This document shows positions 35,260 to 44,628 of a stretch of DNA of 64,000 nt, one piece after another. Origin of the DNA: Desulfomonile tiedjei (GTDB lineage Bacteria; Desulfobacterota; Desulfomonilia; Desulfomonilales; Desulfomonilaceae); assembly GCA_016212925.1 (NCBI GenBank), contig JACRDF010000047.1, forward strand, positions 62,001 through 126,000. Reading direction: 5' to 3'. The notes below the pieces were generated by a model. That model had not been told where the DNA came from, searched no databases, and saw only the letters and a list, made by a program, of their open reading frames with translations. The translations under genes were made by a program, and so were the position numbers. How positions within the stretch are numbered: the stretch's first letter is position 1; every line of letters begins with the position of its first letter.

Positions 35260-36834
35260 TCATTGCGCATCACCATATCGGCTCTTGAGAACTCTATGGA
35301 GTATTTTTCCGGTTGCGGTTCTTGGCATCTCCTCTTCCACTATGAAGTCAATGCTTTTCGGCCGCTTGTATCCGGCGATTTTGCCTCGCGCAAAGTCGAT
35401 GATGCTTTGGGCCAAGGCCTCTCCCGCGGCATGTCCCTCATTCAGCACCACAACAGCCTTGATCGCTTCTCCCCATTTGTCGTCCGGTACCCCGATTACT
35501 GCGGCGTCCTTTACTGCCTCATGATGCCGGAGCACCCCTTCCACTTCGGAGGGATAAACGTTCTCGCCCCCGGTAATAATCATGTTCGCTTTTCTATCAA
35601 CCAGCGTGTAATAGCCCTCCTCGTCACGTTTGGCCATGTCGCCCGCGGAAAACCACTCTCCTTCAAAAGCCTCTTTTGTCTTTTCCGGGTCTTTGAAATA
35701 TTCCTTGAAGACGCAGGGTGCCCGGTAAAACAGTTCCCCGACTTCTCCATCCGGGACCTCATTGCGGTCTTCGTCCAGTAGTCTGATACGATCCGTGCCA
35801 AAGATCTCTTTGCCGATCGAGCCTAGCTTGCGCAATTGATCTTCCGGTCTCAGCAGGGTTGCCAATCCTCCTTCGGTGCTGCCGTAAGCCTCCCAAAGCT
35901 CCGCATTTTTGAAGTAATCCATAATGGCAAGTTTAAGCTCTTTGCTCGCCGGAGCGGAAGAGATAAGCAGTTGCCGAATGGAAGAAACATCCATCCGTTC
36001 CTTAAGATTGCCGGGTAAATCCAGGATCATCCGATAATGGGTAGGAACCAGTGAGGTAAAAGTGATCTGATACCGTTCGATAGCCCTCAGCAAGTCCTCA
36101 GGATCAAAGCTCATCCTATTGTAGACAAAAACCGGCGCGGTTACCAGGGTGTAGGGGAAGGAATACTGTATGGAATTTACATGACACATGGGCATGACAA
36201 GCATGGCTTTGTCCGTCGGCCGCACACCCATGTTCACATTGCTCAACATGTAATGAGCGAGGTGGCTTTCATGGGTCCGGACCACCCCCTTGGGCCGCCC
36301 GGTGGTCCCCGAAGTGTACATGATGTTCCACGTATCATCCCCATCCACTAAGTGGTCCGGCTCATCCGATGAAGATCTTGCCAGCAGCTCTTCATACCCG
36401 ATGTATCCTTCGGGCGCGGGCCCGTCCCCGAGATAGATATATGCGGATTTAGGGACCTGAAGCCTGTCTTTGATGCGATCTATCATTGCCACAAAGGGCT
36501 CTTCGACAATAAACCCCTTGCATTCCGAGTGATTAACAATGTACTCAATTTCGGGTTCAGCCAGACGAAACATTATCGGGACAACCACCTGGCCGCCCTT
36601 GGCACAGCCCGCGTAGATGTCCATCCATTCCCCGCGGTTGTAGGAAATGACGGCGAAGTTATCCTTGGAACCGATTCCCAAGTCTTTCAGACCGTTTGCA
36701 AAACGGTTGGACCGGTCGTTCCATTCTTCAAAAGTGAATTCCCTGTTGGTGTCCTGCCATCCCAATTTCTTGGGGTAGTTGATGGCATTCAACTTTAAGA
36801 CAGCACCTACGTGGATCCATTTGCTCCTGTTCAT
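35260..36834 (-). CDS. AMP-forming acyl/aryl-CoA ligase
   Basis: 524 residues of the ANL superfamily. AMP-binding motif YTSGTTGRPKG, A5 YGSTEGG, A7 FSAGDMAKRDEEGYY, hinge DRKANMIITGG and catalytic lysine context PRTATGKILHR. It activates a carboxylate with ATP and CoA; the substrate cannot be read off. Start 36834 is chosen (GGATGG upstream), with 36858 possible. Separated from the preceding panE-like gene by a nested repeat insertion. Confidence 0.92.
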   Translation of the reverse strand: MNRSKWIHVGAVLKLNAINYPKKLGWQDTNREFTFEEWNDRSNRFANGLKDLGIGSKDNFAVISYNRGEWMDIYAGCAKGGQVVVPIMFRLAEPEIEYIVNHSECKGFIVEEPFVAMIDRIKDRLQVPKSAYIYLGDGPAPEGYIGYEELLARSSSDEPDHLVDGDDTWNIMYTSGTTGRPKGVVRTHESHLAHYMLSNVNMGVRPTDKAMLVMPMCHVNSIQYSFPYTLVTAPVFVYNRMSFDPEDLLRAIERYQITFTSLVPTHYRMILDLPGNLKERMDVSSIRQLLISSAPASKELKLAIMDYFKNAELWEAYGSTEGGLATLLRPEDQLRKLGSIGKEIFGTDRIRLLDEDRNEVPDGEVGELFYRAPCVFKEYFKDPEKTKEAFEGEWFSAGDMAKRDEEGYYTLVDRKANMIITGGENVYPSEVEGVLRHHEAVKDAAVIGVPDDKWGEAIKAVVVLNEGHAAGEALAQSIIDFARGKIAGYKRPKSIDFIVEEEMPRTATGKILHRVLKSRYGDAQ

Positions 36835-36887
36835 TTCTAAGCCATCCGTGCTAATCATGCTGTTGCCAAATCGGCGGGCACAGCCCC

Positions 36888-37292
36888 ATAGGCGTTAACT
36901 TTAGTGCCTAACCTTTTCGTCCCAGAGGGACGAGACGAAAGTAGCCCGGCGATTTAGAAACTGTCTCAAAACTGACAATTTCAACACATGGTCGGTAGGG
37001 GCGGTTCGTGAACCGCCCGAAATCAGGGCGCTTCTCGAAGCGCCCCTACGCTGAAATCCGCCCATTTCAGGGTTTTGAGACAGTTTCTTTATGGCCGGGA
37101 AAGCGGACAAAAACGACCCGAAGTCCCGGCAGGGACGATTGATTGTCAAGGTTCTGCGAGTATCCGTTCAGCCGTCCCTCCGGGACTGAAAAATCTCTTT
37201 TGGGCTGCTCGTTTACCGGCGATAAATCGCCGGCCTACTCTCAAATGTTCCTCCGGAACACTAGGGAGGACGACCTTTAAGTTAACGCCTAT
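36888..37292. mobile_element. Non-coding element with 15-bp terminal inverted repeats, interrupted by a MITE
   Basis: Ends CATAGGCGTTAACTT (36888-36902 region) and its complement AAGTTAACGCCTATG (37278-37292 region). On both sides is GGGCACAGCCC, which reads as an 11-bp target duplication within a former GGCGGGCACAGCCCGCC hairpin. The interior is a chain of small hairpins (GTCCCAGAGGGAC, CCCGGC...GCCGGG, GTCCCTCCGGGAC, TTCCTCCGGAA) with no coding frame. The family is not recognised. It fills the space between two genes of the cluster. Confidence 0.6.
36957..37087. mobile_element. 131-bp MITE, copy 1
   Basis: Begins GAAACTGTCTCAAAAC and ends with the exact complement; flanked by the 4-bp direct repeat TTTA (36953-36956 and 37088-37091). 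It contains GGGGCGGTTCGTGAACCGCCC and a GGGCGCTTC/GAAGCGCCC hairpin. Non-coding; it must be moved by a transposase encoded elsewhere. It sits in the loop of a CCGGGC hairpin of the larger element around it. Copy 2 has the same length, at 44968. Confidence 0.9.
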
Positions 37293-37307
37293 GGGGCACA
37301 GCCCGCC

Positions 37308-38246
37308 CTACTTGCGCAGGTAGCTGTCCTCGATCGCTTTCACCAAATTCGTCATGGCGACATAGAAGGGCGTTGCGATGCCCAATTCCCGTGCATATTC
37401 GACAACTTTCCCGCCAAGGAAGTCGATTTCCGTGGGTGTTTTTTGTGCGATGTCATAGCACATGGAGTCTTTATGTGCGCCGGCCTTTTCCAGATATCCC
37501 ATGGCGGTTCGGAGGTATTCCTCTCCGAGGTCATAGCCCTGAGCCTTTGCCACGGCAAGGGCTTCCCTGAAGCAATTGTCGGCTATTTCTCTGGTGGGAG
37601 GAAAATCAAGCACCTGTTTCAAAGTTCGGTCAGTGACTGCGCATATGGATGCCATAGTGCATTTCATGATCATTTTCTTCCACACGTAGAGCTTGATATC
37701 GTCCACACATTCGGTGTCTAAGCCGCTTTTTGTAAGCAATTCCGCGATTCCCGATCCGAAATTCCTATTTTCCGGGGTCAAACCTCCCAAGTGATTCGGC
37801 CGGTTGAAAAAGGCCATTTGGACTTCACTCGGCCCTTTCAACGAGACACCGTAATTCAACGACATCCTGAAAGCTGCATCAGGGCCGAATGCATCGGCAA
37901 TGACATCTTCGGTCCCCAATCCGTTATGGGTGCTGACGATCTTCGTGCCGTCCGTGAATACTTCCTTCAGCTCCTCCAAAACCCGCGGGAGATGAAACGT
38001 TTTTGTGGAAAGAAATATGAGATTTGGATTAAGGTCTTTGACCATTCCAATCCGGTCCACGAACTGATTGACAGGAACTTGGTAGGTCACTTCCCCGGAG
38101 ATCTTGATTCCATTTTTTTTGAGGTGTTCTCCCAAGCCGGGTCTGGGATCGACAAGTATGGTCTGCGGATCCTGCTTGAGCAAAGCCGCGGCCAAAACCG
38201 CGCCCGTCGCTCCAACTCCCACTACGGCAATTCTAAGATCGTCCAT
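37308..38246 (-). CDS. PanE/ApbA-family reductase (ketopantoate reductase-like)
   Basis: 312 residues. N-terminal Rossmann fold with VVGVGATGAVLAAAL, then STKTFHL and HNGLGTED, and the C-terminal helical domain with VWKKMIMKCTMASICA, the PanE arrangement. These enzymes use NAD(P)H to reduce 2-keto acids or oxidise hydroxy acids. In this cluster a role with a pathway 3- or 2-hydroxyacid is more likely than pantothenate synthesis (inference). It ends right at the right-hand border of the repeat element. Confidence 0.9.
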   Translation of the reverse strand: MDDLRIAVVGVGATGAVLAAALLKQDPQTILVDPRPGLGEHLKKNGIKISGEVTYQVPVNQFVDRIGMVKDLNPNLIFLSTKTFHLPRVLEELKEVFTDGTKIVSTHNGLGTEDVIADAFGPDAAFRMSLNYGVSLKGPSEVQMAFFNRPNHLGGLTPENRNFGSGIAELLTKSGLDTECVDDIKLYVWKKMIMKCTMASICAVTDRTLKQVLDFPPTREIADNCFREALAVAKAQGYDLGEEYLRTAMGYLEKAGAHKDSMCYDIAQKTPTEIDFLGGKVVEYARELGIATPFYVAMTNLVKAIEDSYLRK

Positions 38247-38297
38247 GACTCACCTCATCTACTATCTGATACCTGCGTGGTTTCTTGGGAAGCGTCT

Positions 38298-39854
38298 TCA
38301 AACCCTTCTTTCCTTGCCCTCCCAATACTGTTCTCTGATCACCCTCTTGAGGATTTTTCCGGTCGGGCTCTTCGGGAGCTGCTGCAGAAATTCTATAGAC
38401 CGGGGTTTCTTGTAGCTGGCGATGTTATTCTTGCACAGAGTAATGATTTCTTCTTCAGTGGCCTTCATACCATCCTTCAAGACCACAAAGGCCTTGACTG
38501 ATTCACCCCAATAATCATCGGGAATTCCAATGACCGCCGCTTCCAACACGGCTTCGTGGGTATAAATGACCTCTTCGATTTCTCGAGGATAAATGTTCTT
38601 GCCTCCGCTGATAATCATGTCATGCTTGCGGTCGACTATGTACACGTATCTTTCGTCGTCAAATTTGCCGAAGTCCCCGGTGTAGAGCCAACCGTTCCGG
38701 ATGGTCTTTGCAGTTTCTTCAGGGAGGTCCCAGTACCCCATGGTCATGGCCTCGCCACGGACCACAATTTCCCCAACCTCTCCGATGGCCACGTCATTTC
38801 CAGCGGCATCAACAATTCTTAGTTCATAGTCCACAACGGGCCGTCCCGCAGAAGCCAGCCTGGCCATTTGAGCCTCGGTACCTTGGAGCACATGGTCCTC
38901 GGGCCCCAAAGCCGTCGTGCAAGGTCCGGTTTCGGTTTGGCCATACAATTGGAAAAACCGGCACTTGAATCTTTTCATGGCTTTCTTAAGCAATTCCACC
39001 GGCATGGGAGAGGCCGCGTACATGAGCAATCTGAAACTGCTCAGATCGTATTTTTCCGGCATATCCACCTGCAGCATGGCGTTAATCATGGTGGGCACAA
39101 ACTGGCAAGCGGTAATCTTTTCCGCGGAGAGGATGTTGAGAACTTCCAGTGGGTCAAAGCCACCTTCTCTTCTGATGACAATAGTATTGGCCATAAGGAT
39201 GTGGCGCAAATTATCCGCGAAGGTAATGTGATAAAGAGGGAAAAGGAACAAAGCTCGGTCGTCGTGCCTGAGCCCCAGCTCCAGCGCGCTGGTCATCATA
39301 TTTATCAAATCGTGACGATGTGTCCTCATCGCTCCCTTGGGTCGCCCTGTTGTGCCCGAGGTCAGGAAGATACTGCCGACATCACCATCCGAAACACCCG
39401 CACTCGGTTCCGTGTCTTCCCCTCGTTCAACCAGATCGCCGTATTGCTTGAATTCACTCGATCCGCTGTGCAGCGAAACAGGGAATTCAATGAATTCCAG
39501 TTCAGAGGCACTCGACTTCACCATCTCATGGAAATCTTTGTCAAAGATCAGAAAACGGGGCTTGAGGTACTCGAAGATCTGGAGCAATTCCTTCTGCTTG
39601 AGAAGATTATTTATGGGGACAAAGATTCCCCCGGACTTGGCACACGCAAAATATAACTCGATGAACTCGGGACAATTGTGCAGGAGTACAGCTACTCTGT
39701 CGCCTTTTTTGAGTCCCATCTTCAGCAGGCTGTTGGCGAGGCAATTAACCCGCCGATTCAACTCGGCATAGTTGATTCGCTGATCGCCAAAAACCAAAGC
39801 GGTCTTATCCGGATAGTTGAAAGCGGATCTCCGAAGGACATTTCCAACACTCAT
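38298..39854 (-). CDS. AMP-forming acyl/aryl-CoA ligase
   Basis: 518 residues of the ANL superfamily: FLTSGTTGRPKGAM, YGQTETG, YTGDFGKFDDERYVY, DRKHDMIISGGKNIYP and PKSPTGKILKR. Long-chain/medium-chain FadD-like or aryl-CoA ligase. ATG at 39854 has GAGG about 8 bases upstream; an upstream in-frame ATG at 39860 is too close to it. Two different ligases in one cluster suggest two acids, or an acid and its shortened product, are activated. Confidence 0.92.
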   Translation of the reverse strand: MSVGNVLRRSAFNYPDKTALVFGDQRINYAELNRRVNCLANSLLKMGLKKGDRVAVLLHNCPEFIELYFACAKSGGIFVPINNLLKQKELLQIFEYLKPRFLIFDKDFHEMVKSSASELEFIEFPVSLHSGSSEFKQYGDLVERGEDTEPSAGVSDGDVGSIFLTSGTTGRPKGAMRTHRHDLINMMTSALELGLRHDDRALFLFPLYHITFADNLRHILMANTIVIRREGGFDPLEVLNILSAEKITACQFVPTMINAMLQVDMPEKYDLSSFRLLMYAASPMPVELLKKAMKRFKCRFFQLYGQTETGPCTTALGPEDHVLQGTEAQMARLASAGRPVVDYELRIVDAAGNDVAIGEVGEIVVRGEAMTMGYWDLPEETAKTIRNGWLYTGDFGKFDDERYVYIVDRKHDMIISGGKNIYPREIEEVIYTHEAVLEAAVIGIPDDYWGESVKAFVVLKDGMKATEEEIITLCKNNIASYKKPRSIEFLQQLPKSPTGKILKRVIREQYWEGKERRV

Positions 39855-39971
39855 GAGCATCGCCTCTCGTTCGACTTCAGGTTGACAGGCCACCATCGCC
39901 GCGGGTCGATCTACGACGGAATTCGCATGGAATTGCCCCGCCCGCGGCCGAATGCCCCCATTGGTCCGAGA

Positions 39972-40451
39972 TCAATAGTAGTTCGGTGGGAATTTCGATT
40001 TCTCGTCTTCCCACAGTACGCCCAGTTTGTCTTTAAAGAAGGGCCCCAGTCGCTTAAACAACTTGGCCCAGTGGGTCTGCCCCTGTTCCAAGCCCTCAAG
40101 TATTTCAGCCACAAGTTCAGGCAGGCGATGAAGTTCTTCTTTGGGGAGGAATGAAACCGCTCCCAGTTTTACGGCCAGATTGAGACTCTCAACGTTCACC
40201 GCGTGGGCCGTCAACATAGCCGCGGGAAGTTTGTTCGCACGGCAAGCCTCAAGAAGAGCGAATCCGTTTACGCCCATTATGTCCAAGATGACGAGATCAA
40301 AGGATTCTGAGCCAATTAGTGCGCGGGCCTCATCAAAACTTTGGGCGGTGACAACCTGAGAGGACGAGAGTACCTCCACCACCGTGTTAAGAATATCAGG
40401 CTCGTCGTCCACCATAAGAATCCTTTTTCCCTCGAGTATTTGGCTATTCAT
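39972..40451 (-). CDS. Stand-alone receiver-domain protein
   Basis: 159 residues from the ATG at 40451 (GGAGG upstream). CheY-like receiver: ILMVDDEPDIL, phosphorylation aspartate in LVILDIMG, and the conserved Lys in VSFLPKEEL; AMLTAHA supplies the Thr-type switch residue. After the receiver come about 40 residues (KLFKRLGPFFKDKLG, then KSKFPPNYY) with no DNA-binding domain. No kinase gene is adjacent. Its presence inside a catabolic operon is unusual. Confidence 0.9.
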   Translation of the reverse strand: MNSQILEGKRILMVDDEPDILNTVVEVLSSSQVVTAQSFDEARALIGSESFDLVILDIMGVNGFALLEACRANKLPAAMLTAHAVNVESLNLAVKLGAVSFLPKEELHRLPELVAEILEGLEQGQTHWAKLFKRLGPFFKDKLGVLWEDEKSKFPPNYY

Positions 40452-40545
40452 TTCATCCTCCCGCTTGCGTTTGGGAAACAGCAAAACGCTTCCACACGAG
40501 TAACAGTGAGAATCCGGTTTCTTGCCGGACTTGGCACTAAAATTG

Positions 40546-41694
40546 TCATGGATTGAGCCCCAGGCTGCGGCTGATAATCAGCTTCATGATCTCGCTTGTA
40601 CCGGCGAAGATGGACAGGCAACGAACATCCCGATACAGCTTACACACTCGGTATTCTTCCATGTATCCGTAACCGCCGTGTAGCTGAACGGCTTGATAAG
40701 CGATCCTGTTTACCATTTCACCCAGCCAATATTTGGCCATGGAGACTTTCTGAACGATATTCTTGCCTGCGATGTGATCCCTTATCAGGGTATCCAAAAA
40801 GGTGCGGCCAAGTTGGACCTCAGTGGCCATATCAGCCAACCTGAAGGCGCTGTATTGAAAATTCCCGATGGGTTTGCCGAAAGCCTCGCGTACCTTCACG
40901 TAGTTGAGCGCCTCCTTCAGCGCTTCCTCTGCCAGGACCTGGCACTTGATGGAAACCTCCAGCCGCTCCTGCTGGAGCTTCTGCATCATGTACTTGAAGC
41001 CGTTGCCCTCTTCTCCAAGCAAGTTAGCGGCAGGAACCCGGCAGTCCTCGAAGAAAAGTTCAGCCGTGTCCTGCATATGGTACCCCATTTTATGCAATTT
41101 CCGGCCACGATGAAAACCTGGAGCGTCCTTGTCCACAAGAATGAGGCTGATGCCCCGGTGACCGGCATCCGGATCGGTCTTGACCGCCACTACAATCAGG
41201 TCCGCAAAATAACCATTTGTAATAAAGGTCTTTTGTCCGTTGATCACATACGAATCGCCATCTTTTACCGCTCGCGTGCGAATCGCCGCCAGATCGGAAC
41301 CCGCGTTCGGCTCGGTCAGCCCAATAGCCGTAACCACTTCGCCCGTTGTACACCCTGGAAGCCACCGCTTCTTGATGTCCGGCGACGCGTAAGAATAGAT
41401 ATATGGAGTGGCAACATCACTGTGCAGGGGAACTTCGACGCCGAATGCGTTTCCCCGCAATAACTCCTCATTAATAATGACCGAATACTCGAATCCTAGT
41501 CCCAATCCCCCGTATTCCTCAGGAAGCCAGGGACACAAATAGCCTTGCTCCCCCATTCTGAGCCATATACTCCGCGGTACGGCACGCTGCTCCTCCCATT
41601 CAGAAACATGCGGGGTGATTTCTCCGGCCACAAATCTTCTGAAAGCGTCTCGGAAAATCTGGTGCTCTTCAGTGTTAAACATCGTCTCATCCAT
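40546..41694 (-). CDS. Acyl-CoA dehydrogenase
   Basis: 382 residues. GLTEPNAGSDLAA, KTFITNGYFADL, REAFGKPIGNFQ, GGYGYMEEYRV and IFAGTSEIM; catalytic glutamate of the isovaleryl/long-chain type in LQQERLEVS. GAGG lies 8 bases before the ATG at 41694. Located between the TRAP permease and the receiver gene, it likely oxidises the CoA thioester made by one of the ligases. Confidence 0.94.
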   Translation of the reverse strand: MDETMFNTEEHQIFRDAFRRFVAGEITPHVSEWEEQRAVPRSIWLRMGEQGYLCPWLPEEYGGLGLGFEYSVIINEELLRGNAFGVEVPLHSDVATPYIYSYASPDIKKRWLPGCTTGEVVTAIGLTEPNAGSDLAAIRTRAVKDGDSYVINGQKTFITNGYFADLIVVAVKTDPDAGHRGISLILVDKDAPGFHRGRKLHKMGYHMQDTAELFFEDCRVPAANLLGEEGNGFKYMMQKLQQERLEVSIKCQVLAEEALKEALNYVKVREAFGKPIGNFQYSAFRLADMATEVQLGRTFLDTLIRDHIAGKNIVQKVSMAKYWLGEMVNRIAYQAVQLHGGYGYMEEYRVCKLYRDVRCLSIFAGTSEIMKLIISRSLGLNP

Positions 41695-41735
41695 TCAATC
41701 AACCTCTTCGGTCCAGTGCTTTCGCACTACCTTCA

Positions 41736-43034
41736 TTACATAAGCCCGCTTGGCAGATAGGTAGCCAGTTCTGGGAATATGAACAACAATATCATGCATA
41801 TGATCATGGATATCAGGAACGGGTACACTCCGCTGTAAATGAGGCTCAATGATTCCTTGGTGATATTCTTCACCACAAATACGCAGATGGCAACAGGAGG
41901 GATCACGGACCCGATACATACGGTGCAGGCCACCATAATGGCCGCCCATAAGGGGTCATAGCCTAATTTTAATATTACGGGGTAGAGAATGGGGGTGGCT
42001 AGAATCATGAACGCCAGATCATCAATAAAGGAGCCACCCAGAAGATAAACCACCAAAATGATCACCATTATCGCAGTTCGGTGCAACGGAAGCCCCATGA
42101 TCCAGTCCGCGGATACCTGAGGTATATTGGTGACGGCGATAAAATGCCCCAGTACGGCTGAGAACGCGATGAGCAGGAGGACCATGCACGCGGTACGCAG
42201 TGCTTCCCGGAGTGACCGGGCGTATCCTTCGAATCCGATATCTCTCTTCACAACACATAGAATCAGAACGGCAAACGCGCCGATACTTCCCGCTTCAGTC
42301 GGCGTAAAAAAGCCGTTCATAAGCCCGCTTATCAAGAGGATAAAAATAACTATAGGCCACACCACGGCAGGAAGGGACTTCCACCGCTCCGGCCACGAAA
42401 ACTTCTCACTTCTTGGCCCGAGATTCGGGTTGATCTTACACCACCCCAAAATCACGAAAATGAAAAATGAAGACATGAGGAGGCCCGGCAAAATCCCGGC
42501 CATGAAAAGCTTCCCGATCGACTGTTGCGTGAGAATACCAAATACTATGAGTGTTATGCTCGGCGGGAGAAGGACCCCAAGGGTTCCGACCGTGGCGACT
42601 ATTCCGGTGGAAAGTTTCTTGCTGTAGCCGTACCGTGACATCTCCGGAACGGCAACGCTGGCAAACGTAGCCGAAGTGGCCACTACAGAGCCGCAGATTG
42701 CCTTGAACACCGTGGCGCCCATCACCGTGGCTACAGCCAGTCCGCCGGGGATGTGTCCCAGGAATTTGTGGTTCGCGTCGTACAACCTTTTTGCAATGCC
42801 TGCATTAAATGCAATCTGCCCCATGAGGACAAACAGGGGTATTGCGGTCAACCCGTAAGAAGCCAAAGAATCGAAAAAATCATTCGCCAGAAGCGAGAGA
42901 GCCGGATCAAATCCGTTGAGAACGGCAAATCCCAGGAAACCGATGATTCCCATCGCAAAGGCCAGCTCGATCCCGGTTAAGAACAGTGCCAAGAGGACGA
43001 GCAGAGAAAGCAATCCAAAGACTACCTCATTCAT
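41736..43034 (-). CDS. dctM: TRAP transporter large permease (DctM)
   Basis: 432 residues from the ATG at 43034 (GGAGAGGAAC upstream), about 12 hydrophobic segments spread along the protein. DctM landmarks include the N-terminal LLSLLVLLALFLTGIELAFAMG and GATVFKAICGSVVATSATFAS. It forms the Na+-coupled inner-membrane channel. Overlaps the 3' end of dctQ by 8 bp. Confidence 0.94.
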   Translation of the reverse strand: MNEVVFGLLSLLVLLALFLTGIELAFAMGIIGFLGFAVLNGFDPALSLLANDFFDSLASYGLTAIPLFVLMGQIAFNAGIAKRLYDANHKFLGHIPGGLAVATVMGATVFKAICGSVVATSATFASVAVPEMSRYGYSKKLSTGIVATVGTLGVLLPPSITLIVFGILTQQSIGKLFMAGILPGLLMSSFFIFVILGWCKINPNLGPRSEKFSWPERWKSLPAVVWPIVIFILLISGLMNGFFTPTEAGSIGAFAVLILCVVKRDIGFEGYARSLREALRTACMVLLLIAFSAVLGHFIAVTNIPQVSADWIMGLPLHRTAIMVIILVVYLLGGSFIDDLAFMILATPILYPVILKLGYDPLWAAIMVACTVCIGSVIPPVAICVFVVKNITKESLSLIYSGVYPFLISMIICMILLFIFPELATYLPSGLM

Positions 43035-43512
43035 GTTCCTCTCCAGAAATTGCCTTGGAAATGCCCGAGAGAAGGACAAGGCACTCCACAAAACAGCAAA
43101 AGGACAGCCCGAACGCGACAGGATAATAAGGGACCTGCAAGGTGAGGGAGACCTCCCCGGTCATGTAAAGGTCACTCCCTTTCTCAAAAAGGCCCCAGGT
43201 CAGTAAGGCAAAAATTCCAACACCGAGAAGTCTGTTGAAAATCTCAACTGCACGTTTCTTTTTGTCGGAAATCGACTGAGTTATGATGTCCACGTTTACG
43301 TGAGCGCCGTCCAGACTGGTCTGTGCGAGGGCAAACCCGGTGACCAGGGCCCCGGCAAAGGACATCAACTCGTATGTTCCTGTGATGGGCCTTCCCAGGT
43401 AACGCAAAATCACATCAAGGGCTGTAAGCAGCATCATAAGGGTGAGGAGCGCTGCCCCCATCACGTTCAGGGCGTTGCCGGATACCCTGGTAATGCGAAG
43501 AAATCCTTGCAT
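43027..43512 (-). CDS. dctQ: TRAP transporter small permease (DctQ)
   Basis: 161 residues, four hydrophobic segments. DctQ signature LTALDVILRYLGRPITGTYELM in the second segment region and AHVNVDII after it. AGGAGA lies upstream of the ATG at 43512. It joins DctM to form the membrane complex. Confidence 0.92.
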   Translation of the reverse strand: MQGFLRITRVSGNALNVMGAALLTLMMLLTALDVILRYLGRPITGTYELMSFAGALVTGFALAQTSLDGAHVNVDIITQSISDKKKRAVEIFNRLLGVGIFALLTWGLFEKGSDLYMTGEVSLTLQVPYYPVAFGLSFCCFVECLVLLSGISKAISGEEHE

Positions 43513-43542
43513 TCTCTCTTTCTCCTCTGCTGCCAACGATAC

Positions 43543-43587
43543 GCCCGGAGAGCCCCAAGTACTGATACTCCGGGGCAATCTCCGGGC
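43543..43587 (-). promoter_or_regulatory. dctP-dctQ intergenic hairpin
   Basis: GCCCGGAGAGCCCC (43543-43556) pairs with GGGGCAATCTCCGGGC (43572-43587), immediately after the dctP stop. It lacks a U-tract on the minus strand, so it is more likely a 3'-protecting or partial attenuating structure that lets the binding protein be made in excess of the permease. Confidence 0.6.
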
Positions 43588-43596
43588 TTTTTCCGG

Positions 43597-44628
43597 CTAC
43601 TTCTTGTACTGTTTGAAAGACTCAGTGATGAACTTCACCGCTTCGTCCCCGGGCAGCCCCTTTGCCTTCATGTCATTGACATAGGCTTCAACCAGGGGCT
43701 TGGAGCCAGTCTCGTACCAGCGAGCCTCTTCTTCGGGAGTCAGCGAGGCTATTTCAACTCCTCTCTTTGTCAGCCAGTCTTTGCCTTCGGCGTCTATCTC
43801 GGTCCACATCTTGCCGTATTTCTCGATGTATTCCTGGCTCATTTCGTCGATAATCTTCTGGACATCGGGCGGGAGCGAAGCAAACTTCTTCTTGTTCATC
43901 GCAATCACAAAGGCTGCAGAATAAGCCGTCCCCAGGTTCTCGGTCGTGTATTTTATGTGTTCTCCTGTCCGGAACCCTTTCAATGCTTCATAACTGGACA
44001 GACACCCATCAACGACTCCCTTTGACAAGGCGTCATAGACCTCGGGCATGGGCATGGCAACGGCCGCGCCTCCGACTAAGCCGACAAATTTGGCATTCGA
44101 ACCGTAACAGCGTAGCTTCAGCCCCTTAATATCTTCGAGCTTTTTGACAGGCTTTGTTTTTGTGTGAACCAACCCATAGGGCATGGCATGGAACCACAGT
44201 ACCTTCACATCGTCGAATTCCTTTGGTTTGAATTTCGCATAGACTTCATTAGCTATCTTGGTAGGGCCGGCTCCCGGCGGAAAACCTATGGGTAGGTCCA
44301 AGACCTGAGAAAAAGGAAACCGCCCCATTGAATAGCCCAAAACATGGTTGCTCACATCGGCGATCCCCTTAACCACCGCATCGTAGGATTGCGCCGCGGG
44401 GACGAGGGTTCCGCCGGCATGATAGCTAACCTTCACCTTGCCGGCTGTCCGCTTCTCCAGCTCCTTACCCCACTCCTGCAAAAGGACATCTTGCTGATGT
44501 CCCACGGGAAACCAGTTGGTGACCTTCAGTGTCGTTGCCTTTTCCTCAGCCAAACTGACGGTGGTGGCCGAGCAGGCAACCAAAAAAACCAAAAGCGCCA
44601 AAACATGGATACCAAGTGAGCGTTTCAT
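43597..44628 (-). CDS. dctP: TRAP transporter substrate-binding protein (DctP)
   Basis: 343 residues from the ATG at 44628, with GGGAGGAAT upstream. Signal peptide MKRSLGIHVLALLVFLVACS... ; then the DctP fold (TTLKVTNWFPVGHQQDVLLQ, VVKGIADVSNHVLGYSMGRF, and the ligand arginine region KGLKLRCYGSNAKFVGLVGG, MPMPEVYDALSKGVVDG). It binds an organic acid in the periplasm. A carboxylate aromatic or branched acid is inferred from the neighbouring ligases. Confidence 0.94.
   Translation of the reverse strand: MKRSLGIHVLALLVFLVACSATTVSLAEEKATTLKVTNWFPVGHQQDVLLQEWGKELEKRTAGKVKVSYHAGGTLVPAAQSYDAVVKGIADVSNHVLGYSMGRFPFSQVLDLPIGFPPGAGPTKIANEVYAKFKPKEFDDVKVLWFHAMPYGLVHTKTKPVKKLEDIKGLKLRCYGSNAKFVGLVGGAAVAMPMPEVYDALSKGVVDGCLSSYEALKGFRTGEHIKYTTENLGTAYSAAFVIAMNKKKFASLPPDVQKIIDEMSQEYIEKYGKMWTEIDAEGKDWLTKRGVEIASLTPEEEARWYETGSKPLVEAYVNDMKAKGLPGDEAVKFITESFKQYKK

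Noticed and set aside
37308-38246. Pantothenate biosynthesis role for the PanE-like gene
   Set aside because: No other pan genes nearby; lies inside a catabolic cluster, so only the family is assigned.
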